Assembly (NCBI GenBank): GCA_016934675.1
Contig: JAFGSJ010000040.1
Coordinates: forward strand, 1 to 39,883
Length of the DNA stretch: 39,883 nucleotides
Reading direction: 5' to 3'
Source of the DNA: a bacterium
GTDB taxonomy: Bacteria; CSSED10-310; JAFGSJ01
Within the stretch, counting starts at the first letter, position 1. Each line of letters starts with the position of its first letter. Positions 15,015 through 24,401 of the stretch are shown one piece after another. The notes under the pieces are model-generated. The model made no database searches. It had not been told where the DNA came from and saw only the letters and a program-made list of their open reading frames with translations. The position numbers and the translations under genes are program-made.

Positions 15015-18000
15015 ATGCTGAAAGTGCTCGAGAAATACCACTTGACCAGCCTGTACGTCGTGATCATTATCGCGACCGTTTTCAGGCTGATCGGCCTTTT
15101 TCACGGGATTACCTTTCATCCGGACGAGCGTTCGAATATCATGCATGTCATGGATATGAGTTGGAGTGATCTGAATCCTCATTTCTTTGCCTATGGTTCA
15201 CTGCCTTTCTACATTCTTTTCATAGTGAAAATGGTCCTGGGGTGGTTCAGTGCGGAGCTGGTCGCTTACACCGCTCTCTTCAAGATCGGTCGGGTGATAT
15301 CGGCCCTGATCGGAATTTGGACATGCGTCCTGACTTCTATGCTGGGCAAACGGTTGTCTGATCGGCCGACCGGCCTTCTGGCCGGACTGTTCCTGGCCCT
15401 GACAGTGTTGCATATTCAATACAGTCATTTTTATGCCGTGGATATCATGATGACTTTCATGGCTACCCTGGTCTGTCTCAAACTGCTAGACCTCTACAAA
15501 CGCGGTCGTTGGCGAGATTATATTCTAACCGGGATATTTCTGGGCATGGGGCTTGCCGTAAAAGTCAGTATTCTGCCGATCATGCTACCGGTTTTGTTCA
15601 GTCACGTATTCCGGGCGATCGATGCTCGGAACCTGTTGAAAGTCAGGACCCATGTGCCTTTCATCGTGCTGACCATAGTCATGGTCATGTGTTTCATGCT
15701 CTGTCAACCCTATACTTGCCTCGATTATGCCAAGTTCAGCCATGACGTACTCGAACAGAGTCGTATGGTCACGGGTGAATGGAAACCACCTTATACGCTT
15801 CAATATGAACAGACCCGACCTTTTCTGTATCCACTCGAACAGATGATGAAATGGTCCATGGGTTATCCTCTGTTCTTGATCAGTATGATCGGATTTATCA
15901 GTGCCTGCGTGGGACTGAGAAAGAAGTGGATTTCGGCAGAAACGCTCATCATTCTATGGATCATACCCTATTTTCTGATTACGGGGTCTTTCCAGGTCAA
16001 GTTCTTACGGTATTTGCTGCCCATCATGCCCATGTTGTGTGTGTTTGGGGCCAATTGGCTGGTAGAGATGGTCCGTTCCGGTCCGGGCGTATGGCGCTCG
16101 AGGCTCGGTTACGCGCTGCTCAGCATAACCCTGGTCTATTTGATCTGTTATGCACTCGCATTTTCAGCGATCTATCGTGAACCTCATCCGTATTATACGG
16201 CCTCGGACTGGATATATCAGCATGTTGCCCCGCACGAGATCATCCTGACCGAGCATTGGGATGACGGTTTGCCCATATCGCTTCCGAGCCGGTCCGGACG
16301 GATGAAGACGCAGGTCATGAACATGTATGAACCAGACCGAGCTTCAAAGACGAGCGAAATAGCCCGTTTACTGGAAAGTGGCGACTATATCGTTCAAGCG
16401 ACCCGACGCCTGTCCGGCTCGATCGGGAAACTGACCGAACGTTACCCGATCAGTTCACGCTATTATCGCTTATTATTATCGGGAAAACTCGGCTTCAGAC
16501 TTGTGCGAACATTTCAGACTTACCCTAGCCTGTTGGGTTACGAATTCATCGATGATCAGGCAGACGAAAGTTTTAGTGTCTATGACCATCCCAAGGTCAG
16601 TATCTTTCGCAAAGAAGTATCGTACACGGCTCAGGAACTTGAAACAATCCTGAATACCAGCCTCGGACCGCAGTTTTTTCTTGGCTATGATGATCTGGTC
16701 CGAGCCCGGACTTTCCGGGACCAGGTCTACCATCCCTTTGAAGCCGACCGCTCGCTTGCGAGCCTGTTCCGGTTTTACCTTTTCGTCCTGTTGAGTAGCC
16801 TGCTGGCCCTGCCCATGAGCCATTTCCTCTGTCAGGGACGGGAGGAATTGAGTTATGCCCTGGCCCGGGTATTGGGATTGACTGTGCCGGTTTATCTGGT
16901 CTGGTTACTGAGCACTTCAGGCTATCTCAGCCTCGAGCGGGGTTCGATTGTTCTGGCTTACACTCTCTTTTTCATCCTGTGTTATGCCTTCTCACGATAC
17001 AGGACCGACTCGATTGTTTCATTGTTCAAACGCATGCAGGGTCGGATCATTACAGGAGAACTCATCTTTGCAGGCTGTTTTGTGGTCTTTGTGATCATTC
17101 GAGCCTTCAATCCTGAAATATTCTGGGGCGAGAAGCCCATGGATTTTTCATTCTTGAATGCCTGCTATCGCGCTGATACGCTTCCCCTGGAAGACCCCTG
17201 GTTCGCCGGTAAAAACGTCAATTATTATTACTTCGGGTATTTCCTGGCGGCGATACCCGGACGTCTGCTCGGGATCGCTCCGGCTGTGATCTATAATCTG
17301 TTCATAGCCCTGCTTCCGGCTGTGAGTCTCTCGCTCTACTCTGCTCTGCTCCTTCTCCTTATCCGTCGGCCTTGGCTGTCAATACTGGGCGGGATTTATA
17401 TTTGTCTGGGCAGTAACCTCTACGCGTTTTTTCAATACCTGTGGCATCATCACAAACTCAATTTTGATTTATGGTGGGCTTCTTCGAGGATTTTACCGAG
17501 CCCGGTCATCAATGAGTATCCGGTCTGGAGTTTTCTGTTCGCAGATTTGCATGCCCATGTCATGTCCTTTCCTTTGACCCTTGTGGTCCTGGTTTTTGTG
17601 GTCTTGTTGCTGTACGGACTGTCTGAGCGACGGACCGGACGGAGTGTTATCTCAGGGCTTGTCCTTTCATTTTTCCTGGCGTTGATCAGCATGACCAACA
17701 CCTGGGACCACATTTCATGGAGCTGTCTGCTCGGAGCGGCCCTGTTACTGGTCTGGATTCCCCGGGACCGTTCGAGAGCTGCTTCTGGTAAGGATGGAAA
17801 AACCTGGTCAGCCAGAATGAGGTCCAGTCTGTGCACCTTGGGCCTTGACATCTCAAAAAGGACACTGGTGCTCGTGACCATTGTCATCGTTTCATTTATT
17901 CTGGTCTGCCCCTTTTATGTTTCATTCGAAAGTGCACCGCCGAGTTATGGCAAGGTGGATTCCGGTTTTGCTTCGATCCACGAATTGGTGCTCCACTTCG

Positions 18001-20762
18001 GGCATTTTCTTCTACCGATTGCTTTCCTGGTCATATACGATGTTCTCTTTCGAACGCGATCAAGGTTCTGGTATGATTTTCTGCCTCTGTCACATGAGTG
18101 GAAACCGGGGCGCTCGTTCATCCGGACCATAGTCTGCCTGGTTGTCATGATTGTTTTGTACTGTGCCGTAGCCTGGTTCGAGCGGAGTGGTCTGGTCCTG
18201 GGAATCGTGCTGCTCATCCTGTCATTGGTGTGCCTCTTTACTGTCCGTCGTTCTTTAAATGTGCGGATCGCTGCGCTGCTGCTTTTCTTCTGTGGAGCGG
18301 TTATCGTGGCAACGGACCTCTATTTTATCAGCGACCGGATGAATACGATTTTCAAGTTCTATTATCCTCTCTGGCCGCTCTTCGGTATTGCACTGATGAT
18401 CATCGTTGGGCAGTGCGGCCCCATGACAGCACTGCCGGGATTGAGTGGGCAAGAACAAGCACCGGTTACATGCCTGCCGATCCAACGAAGAAAAGTGTTT
18501 TCTCACGAACCGGTTGCGATCTTCCTGGCTTTGCTTCTCATAAGTACCAGCTTTTTCGGCACGATTTTCGGGGCAGGGGTCGTCGTTTCGGGAAAAAGGG
18601 TGAAACCACTACGGCCGACCCTTGACGGACGTAAATACATGGTCCTCTATACCCCGGAAGATTACGTCTGCACCCGCTGGCTGAACGAAAATGTCACGGG
18701 TCGACCTGTCATCGCTGAAGCCCATGGGGCAAGTTATCAGCAATATGGCCGCATTTCCATGCATACCGGTCTGCCGACCGTCTTGGGTTGGGAATACCAC
18801 GTGATCCAACGTGGCGCAGCTCACCAGGAAATAAAGCAAAGAAAAGCCGATCTCGAAATACTCTATACCACAGATCGAGAAGACCTGATCGCCGCCATCA
18901 TCGATCGTTATCAGATCCAATTGATCTATTTCGGCCAACTCGAACGGGAACTCGATCCAAAAAGCAAGCGAAAAGGGCTCCCTGCTTTTCCAGAACTCTA
19001 TCACCCGGTCTTTTCATACGGCCAGACAACAATCTATCAGGTCCATGGACAGGTCACTCATCCCCATGGGGCCGATCTGTCCGATTCTGCCGCCAGCTCG
19101 AGACGCACCTGGACAGACAGTCGAAAACGACCCAAACTAAAAGACTGGAGCATGTCCACAACTTTTGCACTTGACGAACTCGATCTACCGACAGGTCGGT
19201 TGACTGGAATCTCAATCGGTCCCAAACATATTTTTGTAGCCGATATGCTGAACAATACCATCTATGAACTGGATCAGAATGGTCGATTTCAAAGGCGATT
19301 ACCCCTGGAGACCTTGCTCCCTCCCCTCGATACACCAACTTTCCTGCACCTTGATGACCAGGAAAGACTCTGGATTGCCGATACGGGTAACAGTCGTCTG
19401 GTCAGGCTCGATCTGGTCCGGAATGAAACGAGCACGTTCAGCCCTCAGGACCACCCATTCAGGAAGCCGGCGGGATTGACCCATGATACAAGCGGTTACA
19501 TATATCTGGCTGATAATGCCGCAGATACGATATACCGTATTACCCCTGAAACTGGACAGATCTCCGTGATGACACGGCAGGTACCGGGACCGCTCGGTCT
19601 GGATTATCTGGCCCCGGACCGTTTGGCAGTATATAGTATGACGGATCGGGCAGTGTATCTTGTCACTCTCAACGGCGGCCCGGTTGAACATTTTTCATTG
19701 GGCGAGATCAAGGGTTTCAGCCCAGTCGAAGGCACTGTTTTGGTCAATGAAGCCGGGGTATTGGCCGTGATCGAGAGTGGTCTGGCTCAGTTCAGGCAAT
19801 ACAAACCGAACGGTGATATGATCAGGGAATTGCCGATCGAACTTCAATCAGCGGTGGGACTGGCCCAGACCGCCGATAATTGCTACTGGATCGTGGACAG
19901 CCGGGTCAATTCGGTCACCCGGTTGTGTGCGGTAAAAGCTCGGACCATGTTCAAAGGGGGAGGCGGATTTTTACCGGGTCAATTCGATGGAGCACGCGGA
20001 CTGGCTCTGGATTCACACGGAAATTTTTACGTCGCTGATACCCGGAACAATCGTATTCAGAAATTCGATCCACAGGGCAATTATGTTCTGCAATGGGGTG
20101 AACAGGGCGAACAGACCGGTCAGTTTAATGAGCCGATGGGTGTCGCTGTGGGCCCGGATGATCTTATTTATGTGGCTGATACCTGGAACCAGCGTATTCA
20201 GGTTTTTGACTCCGAGGGGACTTTCGTCAGGTCATGGGAAGACTCCTTTTATGGCCCACGGGCGGTGGCTGTCTTCCAGGAACGGGTTTATGTGGCCGAT
20301 ACCGGCAATCATGTTGTCCGTTTATATTCATTGGCGGGGAATAAACTGGGTGTATTCGGAGGCAAGGGAACGGCTTTAGGTGAATTCAAGGAACCGATCG
20401 GTTTGGCTGCCCATGACGATCGTCTCTATGTGTGCGACACTCTCAATGCCCGGCTTCAGGTATTTTCTCTCGAAGGTGTGCCCCTGCAGGAGTTCGCCCT
20501 GCAAGACTGGGACAGAAACAAGGTGCATGAACCTTATCTGGCCATGCTCGATAATGGTTCGATTGCATTGACCGAAACAGGAAGTAACAGGGTCCATATT
20601 TTCGAGCCAGACCAAGGGACATCAAGTGTATTGATGACAGACAAACGCAGTCCACAATCGCTGAATGCGCCACGCGGCCTTGTTTTCAATACAATGGATT
20701 CGTCACTTTATATCGTGAATTCGGGACAGGACCGGATAACGCGAATCAGGCTGACCCCATGA
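15015..20762 (+). CDS. Giant fusion: GT39/PMT-like membrane domain + DUF2298 + NHL beta-propeller
   Basis: This 1915-residue protein joins three parts. Residues 1-560 form a PMT/ArnT-like glycosyltransferase-C domain: FHPDERSNIMHVMDMS in the first luminal loop at about 34-49, HIQYSHFYAVDIMMTF, and many helices. Residues of about 590-1340 form a complete DUF2298 domain with PMDFSFL, DPWFAGKNVNYYYFGYFL, INEYPVWSFLFADLHAHVMS, DRMNTIFKFYYPLW and GLPTVLGWEYHV. Residues of about 1385-1915 form an NHL propeller with blades such as LWIADTGNSRLVRLD, FYVADTRNNRIQKFD, IYVADTWNQRIQVFD and VYVADTGNHVVRLY. The propeller should lie outside the membrane. The ATG at 15015 is coupled to the previous stop. The reading frame is uninterrupted, so this is a genuine fusion. 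Polyprenyl-linked glycan synthesis is an inference. Confidence 0.88.
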   Translation: MLKVLEKYHLTSLYVVIIIATVFRLIGLFHGITFHPDERSNIMHVMDMSWSDLNPHFFAYGSLPFYILFIVKMVLGWFSAELVAYTALFKIGRVISALIGIWTCVLTSMLGKRLSDRPTGLLAGLFLALTVLHIQYSHFYAVDIMMTFMATLVCLKLLDLYKRGRWRDYILTGIFLGMGLAVKVSILPIMLPVLFSHVFRAIDARNLLKVRTHVPFIVLTIVMVMCFMLCQPYTCLDYAKFSHDVLEQSRMVTGEWKPPYTLQYEQTRPFLYPLEQMMKWSMGYPLFLISMIGFISACVGLRKKWISAETLIILWIIPYFLITGSFQVKFLRYLLPIMPMLCVFGANWLVEMVRSGPGVWRSRLGYALLSITLVYLICYALAFSAIYREPHPYYTASDWIYQHVAPHEIILTEHWDDGLPISLPSRSGRMKTQVMNMYEPDRASKTSEIARLLESGDYIVQATRRLSGSIGKLTERYPISSRYYRLLLSGKLGFRLVRTFQTYPSLLGYEFIDDQADESFSVYDHPKVSIFRKEVSYTAQELETILNTSLGPQFFLGYDDLVRARTFRDQVYHPFEADRSLASLFRFYLFVLLSSLLALPMSHFLCQGREELSYALARVLGLTVPVYLVWLLSTSGYLSLERGSIVLAYTLFFILCYAFSRYRTDSIVSLFKRMQGRIITGELIFAGCFVVFVIIRAFNPEIFWGEKPMDFSFLNACYRADTLPLEDPWFAGKNVNYYYFGYFLAAIPGRLLGIAPAVIYNLFIALLPAVSLSLYSALLLLLIRRPWLSILGGIYICLGSNLYAFFQYLWHHHKLNFDLWWASSRILPSPVINEYPVWSFLFADLHAHVMSFPLTLVVLVFVVLLLYGLSERRTGRSVISGLVLSFFLALISMTNTWDHISWSCLLGAALLLVWIPRDRSRAASGKDGKTWSARMRSSLCTLGLDISKRTLVLVTIVIVSFILVCPFYVSFESAPPSYGKVDSGFASIHELVLHFGHFLLPIAFLVIYDVLFRTRSRFWYDFLPLSHEWKPGRSFIRTIVCLVVMIVLYCAVAWFERSGLVLGIVLLILSLVCLFTVRRSLNVRIAALLLFFCGAVIVATDLYFISDRMNTIFKFYYPLWPLFGIALMIIVGQCGPMTALPGLSGQEQAPVTCLPIQRRKVFSHEPVAIFLALLLISTSFFGTIFGAGVVVSGKRVKPLRPTLDGRKYMVLYTPEDYVCTRWLNENVTGRPVIAEAHGASYQQYGRISMHTGLPTVLGWEYHVIQRGAAHQEIKQRKADLEILYTTDREDLIAAIIDRYQIQLIYFGQLERELDPKSKRKGLPAFPELYHPVFSYGQTTIYQVHGQVTHPHGADLSDSAASSRRTWTDSRKRPKLKDWSMSTTFALDELDLPTGRLTGISIGPKHIFVADMLNNTIYELDQNGRFQRRLPLETLLPPLDTPTFLHLDDQERLWIADTGNSRLVRLDLVRNETSTFSPQDHPFRKPAGLTHDTSGYIYLADNAADTIYRITPETGQISVMTRQVPGPLGLDYLAPDRLAVYSMTDRAVYLVTLNGGPVEHFSLGEIKGFSPVEGTVLVNEAGVLAVIESGLAQFRQYKPNGDMIRELPIELQSAVGLAQTADNCYWIVDSRVNSVTRLCAVKARTMFKGGGGFLPGQFDGARGLALDSHGNFYVADTRNNRIQKFDPQGNYVLQWGEQGEQTGQFNEPMGVAVGPDDLIYVADTWNQRIQVFDSEGTFVRSWEDSFYGPRAVAVFQERVYVADTGNHVVRLYSLAGNKLGVFGGKGTALGEFKEPIGLAAHDDRLYVCDTLNARLQVFSLEGVPLQEFALQDWDRNKVHEPYLAMLDNGSIALTETGSNRVHIFEPDQGTSSVLMTDKRSPQSLNAPRGLVFNTMDSSLYIVNSGQDRITRIRLTP

Positions 20763-20820
20763 CCTTGCTATGATCGGTCTATGGGATCAGACTGAAAAGC
20801 GCATGTGGTTTAGGTTGGTC

Positions 20821-23622
20821 TTACTCCTGTGCCCCTGCTTTTTCGAGGAGTTCGATAATCTCTTGATGTTTCTTGGTCCGGGCGAGGGCGAGGGCTGAAT
20901 CCTGGTCATCATCACGGGCATTCAGGTCAGCTTTGTTCTCGATCAGGGCCTTGACCACATCAGTATGGCCCATTTCCGCGGCAATGGTCAGGGCAGTCGA
21001 ATTATGGTGGTCCGTCTGATTGACCTTGGCACCAGCTTCGATCAGATCAGCAACGATATCGGCATGGCCATGCCAGGCAGCCATGATCAGAGCAGTCCGA
21101 CCGGAATCCTGTTTCTCATTGATATTGGCACCAGCTTTAAGGAGATGATTGACCACTTCCCGGTGACCATGAAAAGCGGCAATAATCAAAGCGGTACTGC
21201 CCTGATCGTTTTTCTGATCGAGTCGGACCCCTTTTTTGAGTAAGTATCGGGTCTGTTCCAGGTTGCCGGTCTGGGCGGCGAACATGAGTGTTGACATGCC
21301 ATCATTATTCACAGCCATGATGTCGGCATTCTGATCGAGCAAAAGATCGACAATGTCAGCTTGCTTTTTCACAAGGGCAAGCAGGAGCGAAGAGTCGCCG
21401 TCATTATCCTGGGCATTGATATCCAGTCCTTGTTTGAGTAGCATCCGTACTGTTTCAGTCATACCTTTTTCCGCGGCAATGGTTAACAGGGTCGAACCAT
21501 GTCGATTTCGTACTTTAAGGTCCGCACCTTTCCCCATAAGGAGATCGGCGATCTCTTCATGACCGTTGAGCAGGGCTAGCAACAACGGCGAATCACCGTC
21601 ATTATCCTGGACGTTGATCTCCGCACCTTGCTTGAGCAGGAGTTCAACTATGGCCTTATGTCCAAACTGGGCAGCCAGGGTTAATGGAGTCGAATTATGA
21701 CTGTCGTGCTGGTTGACCTCTGCTCCTTTCTTTACGAGCATTTGCGTGGCCTCGAGATTACCATTCATGACAGACCACATGAGTGGGGTCCAACCCTTCT
21801 TGTTGACCGAGTCAATTTTCGCACCATTGGCTATGAGAAGTTGAGCAATTTCATCATGTTTTTTCATCAAAGCCAAGGTCAAGGCCGTATCACCGTCAGC
21901 GTCAGCCGCATTCAGATCAGCTCCCAGATCAAGCAGGAGTTTCACACAATCGAGATGCCCAAATTCGGCTGCGAGTGTTAAGGCCGTAGATTTATGATCA
22001 TTTGCTTCGTTCACGTCACTGCCCTGGTCCAGAAGATTCTTGAGCTGTTCTGCTTCACCAGTCAGGGCCGCTTTGAGCAGGGGACTGTAATCCTTGGCCA
22101 ACTCATTCAGATCAAGCTGATTGAGTTCAAGAAATTTACCATTATGCGTTATCTTGAGATTCTTTAATATTTGTTCAACGTTTTCCGGGAGCGCGGTTTC
22201 TATTCCGGAAAGGGCTTCCTGGATATCAAATTCCTTGACCTTACCATCCTGGTCCAGTATGACGATTTTACCGTCCTCTTCGCGCAATTCGATCTTTTTC
22301 TCCTGGCCGTCACTATCGATCACAATTATGACCTTACCATCATGGGCAATTGTCTTGATTGTCGAAAGCTGACCATCTCTTTTCTTGATCAGGACTTGAT
22401 GATCATCCGTGATATCGATATCAATATCATCATTATCAATATCATTGGACTCGCTCTTGTTCTGCTGCTCTTTCTGTTCGAGCGTTTGTGTCTCCTGAGC
22501 AGGTTGTGTCTGGCTGAGGGCCATGGGCAGGACAAAGATACCCAGGATAAGAATAACTGAAAATAGTGATAACGCTGTGGTTCGAGTCATGGTTCTACCT
22601 CCTTCTATAAGGTTTACTAAACGCTTTTCCAATGTCTTTCTCCGATGAATCAGACAGGTGACCGATTCAAAAAAATCGACCCGGCGATTGTTCAGTTTTA
22701 AAACTGAAATAATCCCTTGGCCATATTCCTTAGCGTTTATCTGACCCCGGTTCAGAACAAGTGAATCGCAGATAAGCTCACGGGCGTCGTGAATACAACG
22801 ATTAACATACCAGACCAATGGATGAAAGAAATAAACGAGTTGAATACAATTCTGCACTTTAAGAAACAGATCATCAAACCGTTTTATATGAGCCAGTTCA
22901 TGGGATATGACTGCTTCAAGAGTAGTCGAGTCCGCAGAATCGAGCAAAGCTCCCGGCAGCACTATCGTGGGCTTGAATGTGCCCATCGAGAAAGGTGAGA
23001 GAAAAGAATCAGTCCGAAATATCCGTATCGTTCGACTGATTTTGAGCACACCTTGCCACTTGTTAACGATCCCGTTGACCAACTCCTTTTCTATAGGTGT
23101 TCCGGTCATGACAATTTTCCGGAAAAAATTGTGGGTCCGGAAATAGAGCGTGGCAAAAAACAGAAGCCCTGTCAACCAGCCCAAAATCAGCACAATCCTA
23201 AGGACCACTGAGAGGGATAAATCGCCAACTTGGACCCGCGGTGCCCCTGAAACACAATATTCATCCCGGACCCCGCTCACATCATTTCTATGAACGGGAG
23301 AAGCCAGATATGCAGAATCATTTCTTGCGTCCTTGGCCGCATCATCTGACTGACCGGTGACCATTTCAGTCAAGCCCGCTTTGACCAGGAGATTTCGGCA
23401 ACTGTAACTGAATGCCGCATCAGGAGGCATCATCAATCTGATCAGGACCAGACTCCATAATCCCAATCGCCAATACGCCGATCTCGGCCGAATTGTATAT
23501 ATCAGAATAGCCAGGACCATAAATGCAACTGATGAATAATAAACCTCATACTTCATCCAGGCAATGACCGATGAACAAATATCGGTGATCCCGACAAAAA
23601 CTGAAGAAATCATGACTTGCAT
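20821..23622 (-). CDS. BlaR1-like M56 metallopeptidase with 13 ankyrin repeats
   Basis: This 933-residue membrane protein has an N-terminal M56/BlaR1 region with helices near residues 30-65 and 135-160. The zinc motif is HELAH at 241-245, followed by RELICD at 281-286, and a last helix lies at 349-369. In BlaR1 relatives this protease responds to an external signal by inactivating a BlaI repressor. The usual penicillin-binding sensor is absent. After the last helix come an acidic linker, a short beta-rich segment (residues 405-470) and 13 ankyrin repeats (about 514-930), predicted to be extracytoplasmic if the usual topology holds. The ATG at 23622 has AAGGGTGG upstream; an ATG at 23613 overlapping the blaI stop as ATGA is equally possible. 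The signal sensed is unknown. Confidence 0.88.
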   Translation of the reverse strand: MQVMISSVFVGITDICSSVIAWMKYEVYYSSVAFMVLAILIYTIRPRSAYWRLGLWSLVLIRLMMPPDAAFSYSCRNLLVKAGLTEMVTGQSDDAAKDARNDSAYLASPVHRNDVSGVRDEYCVSGAPRVQVGDLSLSVVLRIVLILGWLTGLLFFATLYFRTHNFFRKIVMTGTPIEKELVNGIVNKWQGVLKISRTIRIFRTDSFLSPFSMGTFKPTIVLPGALLDSADSTTLEAVISHELAHIKRFDDLFLKVQNCIQLVYFFHPLVWYVNRCIHDARELICDSLVLNRGQINAKEYGQGIISVLKLNNRRVDFFESVTCLIHRRKTLEKRLVNLIEGGRTMTRTTALSLFSVILILGIFVLPMALSQTQPAQETQTLEQKEQQNKSESNDIDNDDIDIDITDDHQVLIKKRDGQLSTIKTIAHDGKVIIVIDSDGQEKKIELREEDGKIVILDQDGKVKEFDIQEALSGIETALPENVEQILKNLKITHNGKFLELNQLDLNELAKDYSPLLKAALTGEAEQLKNLLDQGSDVNEANDHKSTALTLAAEFGHLDCVKLLLDLGADLNAADADGDTALTLALMKKHDEIAQLLIANGAKIDSVNKKGWTPLMWSVMNGNLEATQMLVKKGAEVNQHDSHNSTPLTLAAQFGHKAIVELLLKQGAEINVQDNDGDSPLLLALLNGHEEIADLLMGKGADLKVRNRHGSTLLTIAAEKGMTETVRMLLKQGLDINAQDNDGDSSLLLALVKKQADIVDLLLDQNADIMAVNNDGMSTLMFAAQTGNLEQTRYLLKKGVRLDQKNDQGSTALIIAAFHGHREVVNHLLKAGANINEKQDSGRTALIMAAWHGHADIVADLIEAGAKVNQTDHHNSTALTIAAEMGHTDVVKALIENKADLNARDDDQDSALALARTKKHQEIIELLEKAGAQE

Positions 23623-24008
23623 GGACCACCCTTCTCTTGTTCGAGTATCTCCGACAATTCCTCGATCTCCTCTGCGGTCAATGCCTCACTCCGAACAAAC
23701 AGAGATACCACAGAATCATAGTCTAACTCCAAAACCCGCTCGGCAAAAAACTGTATGAAACGGGCAAAACCACGCGGTCTCGATACGAGCGGATTATACA
23801 GAAATACACCATGAAACTGCGCGCGACTAAGTAACCCCTTCTTGACCATTCGGTCCATCATGGTCTTGGTCGTCGAATAAGCCCATGCCTGTGTTTCTAC
23901 AATCTGATCGTGCACTTCACGGACCGATAACCGACCCCTTTTCCAGAGTATACGTAGAATATCGAATTCTGCCCGAGACAATTCAGGTAATCCTTTGTGT
24001 ACTTTCAT
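23610..24008 (-). CDS. BlaI/MecI-type transcriptional repressor
   Basis: This 132-residue winged-helix repressor has LSRAEFDILRILWKRGRLSV, REVHDQIVETQAWAYSTTKT and MMDRMVKKGLLSRAQFHG. A C-terminal dimerisation helix region, FARFIQFFAERVLELDYD, is where BlaR1-type proteases act on family members. An upstream in-frame start would give 189 residues. The ATG at 24008 is preferred for family-like length and a GAGGA just upstream, and because the promoter at 24073-24101 lies inside the longer frame. Its stop overlaps the M56 gene, so repressor and protease are coupled. Autorepression at the dyad 24067-24085 is expected. Confidence 0.9.
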   Translation of the reverse strand: MKVHKGLPELSRAEFDILRILWKRGRLSVREVHDQIVETQAWAYSTTKTMMDRMVKKGLLSRAQFHGVFLYNPLVSRPRGFARFIQFFAERVLELDYDSVVSLFVRSEALTAEEIEELSEILEQEKGGPCKS

Positions 24009-24066
24009 GATCCTCGACAATCCTCGTCTTTCCCTCACGACCCACTTACTGTTAATGCTTAAGTTA

Positions 24067-24101
24067 TCTGTTACAATATAACAGAAAGGTGCGCTTGTCA
24101 A
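24067..24101 (-). promoter_or_regulatory. Promoter with BlaI-type operator
   Basis: On the minus strand a perfect TTGACA (24096-24101), 17 bases, then TATTGT (24073-24078) form a strong promoter. The 7-bp dyad TCTGTTA-5 bases-TAACAGA (24067-24085) covers the -10 box and the presumed start site near 24066. A further half-site-like ACTGTTA lies at 24048-24054. BlaI-family operators are short dyads placed in this way, so repression by the adjacent BlaI is likely. Confidence 0.65.
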
Positions 24102-24164
24102 GAACGGGACATCGTTTTTTTTCTGTATCGGAATTTCAAAGTTTTGAGATGAAAAACAAAAAAT

Positions 24165-24216
24165 CATCACAGATTTCAAAGATTACTCAGATTTTGCATC
24201 TGTGAAATCTGTGGTG
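24165..24216. repeat. Hairpin-forming inverted repeat
   Basis: CATCACAGATTTCA (24165-24178) and TGAAATCTGTGGTG (24203-24216) are complementary except for one position, with a 24-base loop. CACAGATTTCACAG-like intergenic repeats occur in many genomes. It lies between divergent transcription units, so a terminator role is unlikely. Together with the tandem duplication at 24242 it occupies the 393-base gap between blaI and the radical SAM gene. Confidence 0.5.
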
Positions 24217-24241
24217 CTTTTCTTTTCATTAATCAACGTGC

Positions 24242-24267
24242 GAAGCTATGTTAGGAAGCTATGTTAG
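24242..24267. repeat. 13-bp perfect tandem duplication
   Basis: GAAGCTATGTTAG is present twice in direct succession (24242-24254 and 24255-24267). It is non-coding if the radical SAM gene starts at 24402. It may be simple slippage or part of a regulatory site. Confidence 0.6.
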
Positions 24268-24401
24268 TATCAGTAACAAATGGCAGGCAGAATGAGTTCC
24301 AGTATTCTCAGTCTAGAAAAATAGGAGGTGATGCTCTATTGAAGGGAGCACTGTTCAGAGATTGGATTTTGGTTTGGTCAGGGTATCTACAGGGAGACGA
24401 G

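Noticed and set aside
20763-20820. Bidirectional terminator between the fusion gene and the ankyrin protein gene
   Set aside because: No convincing GC-rich stem with a flanking U run was found.
21000-22000. Regular spacing of short DNA motifs in the ankyrin region as a CRISPR-like array
   Set aside because: The period of about 99 bases reflects coding ankyrin repeats; the repeats are not identical and are in frame.
24009-24179. N-terminal extension of the BlaI protein
   Set aside because: The extension covers a near-consensus promoter and operator, and the family begins at the later Met.
24261-24401. N-terminal extension of the radical SAM protein
   Set aside because: The cobalamin-binding fold begins at the Met at 24402, and the extension includes the tandem duplication; a TTG at 24339 remains a lesser alternative.
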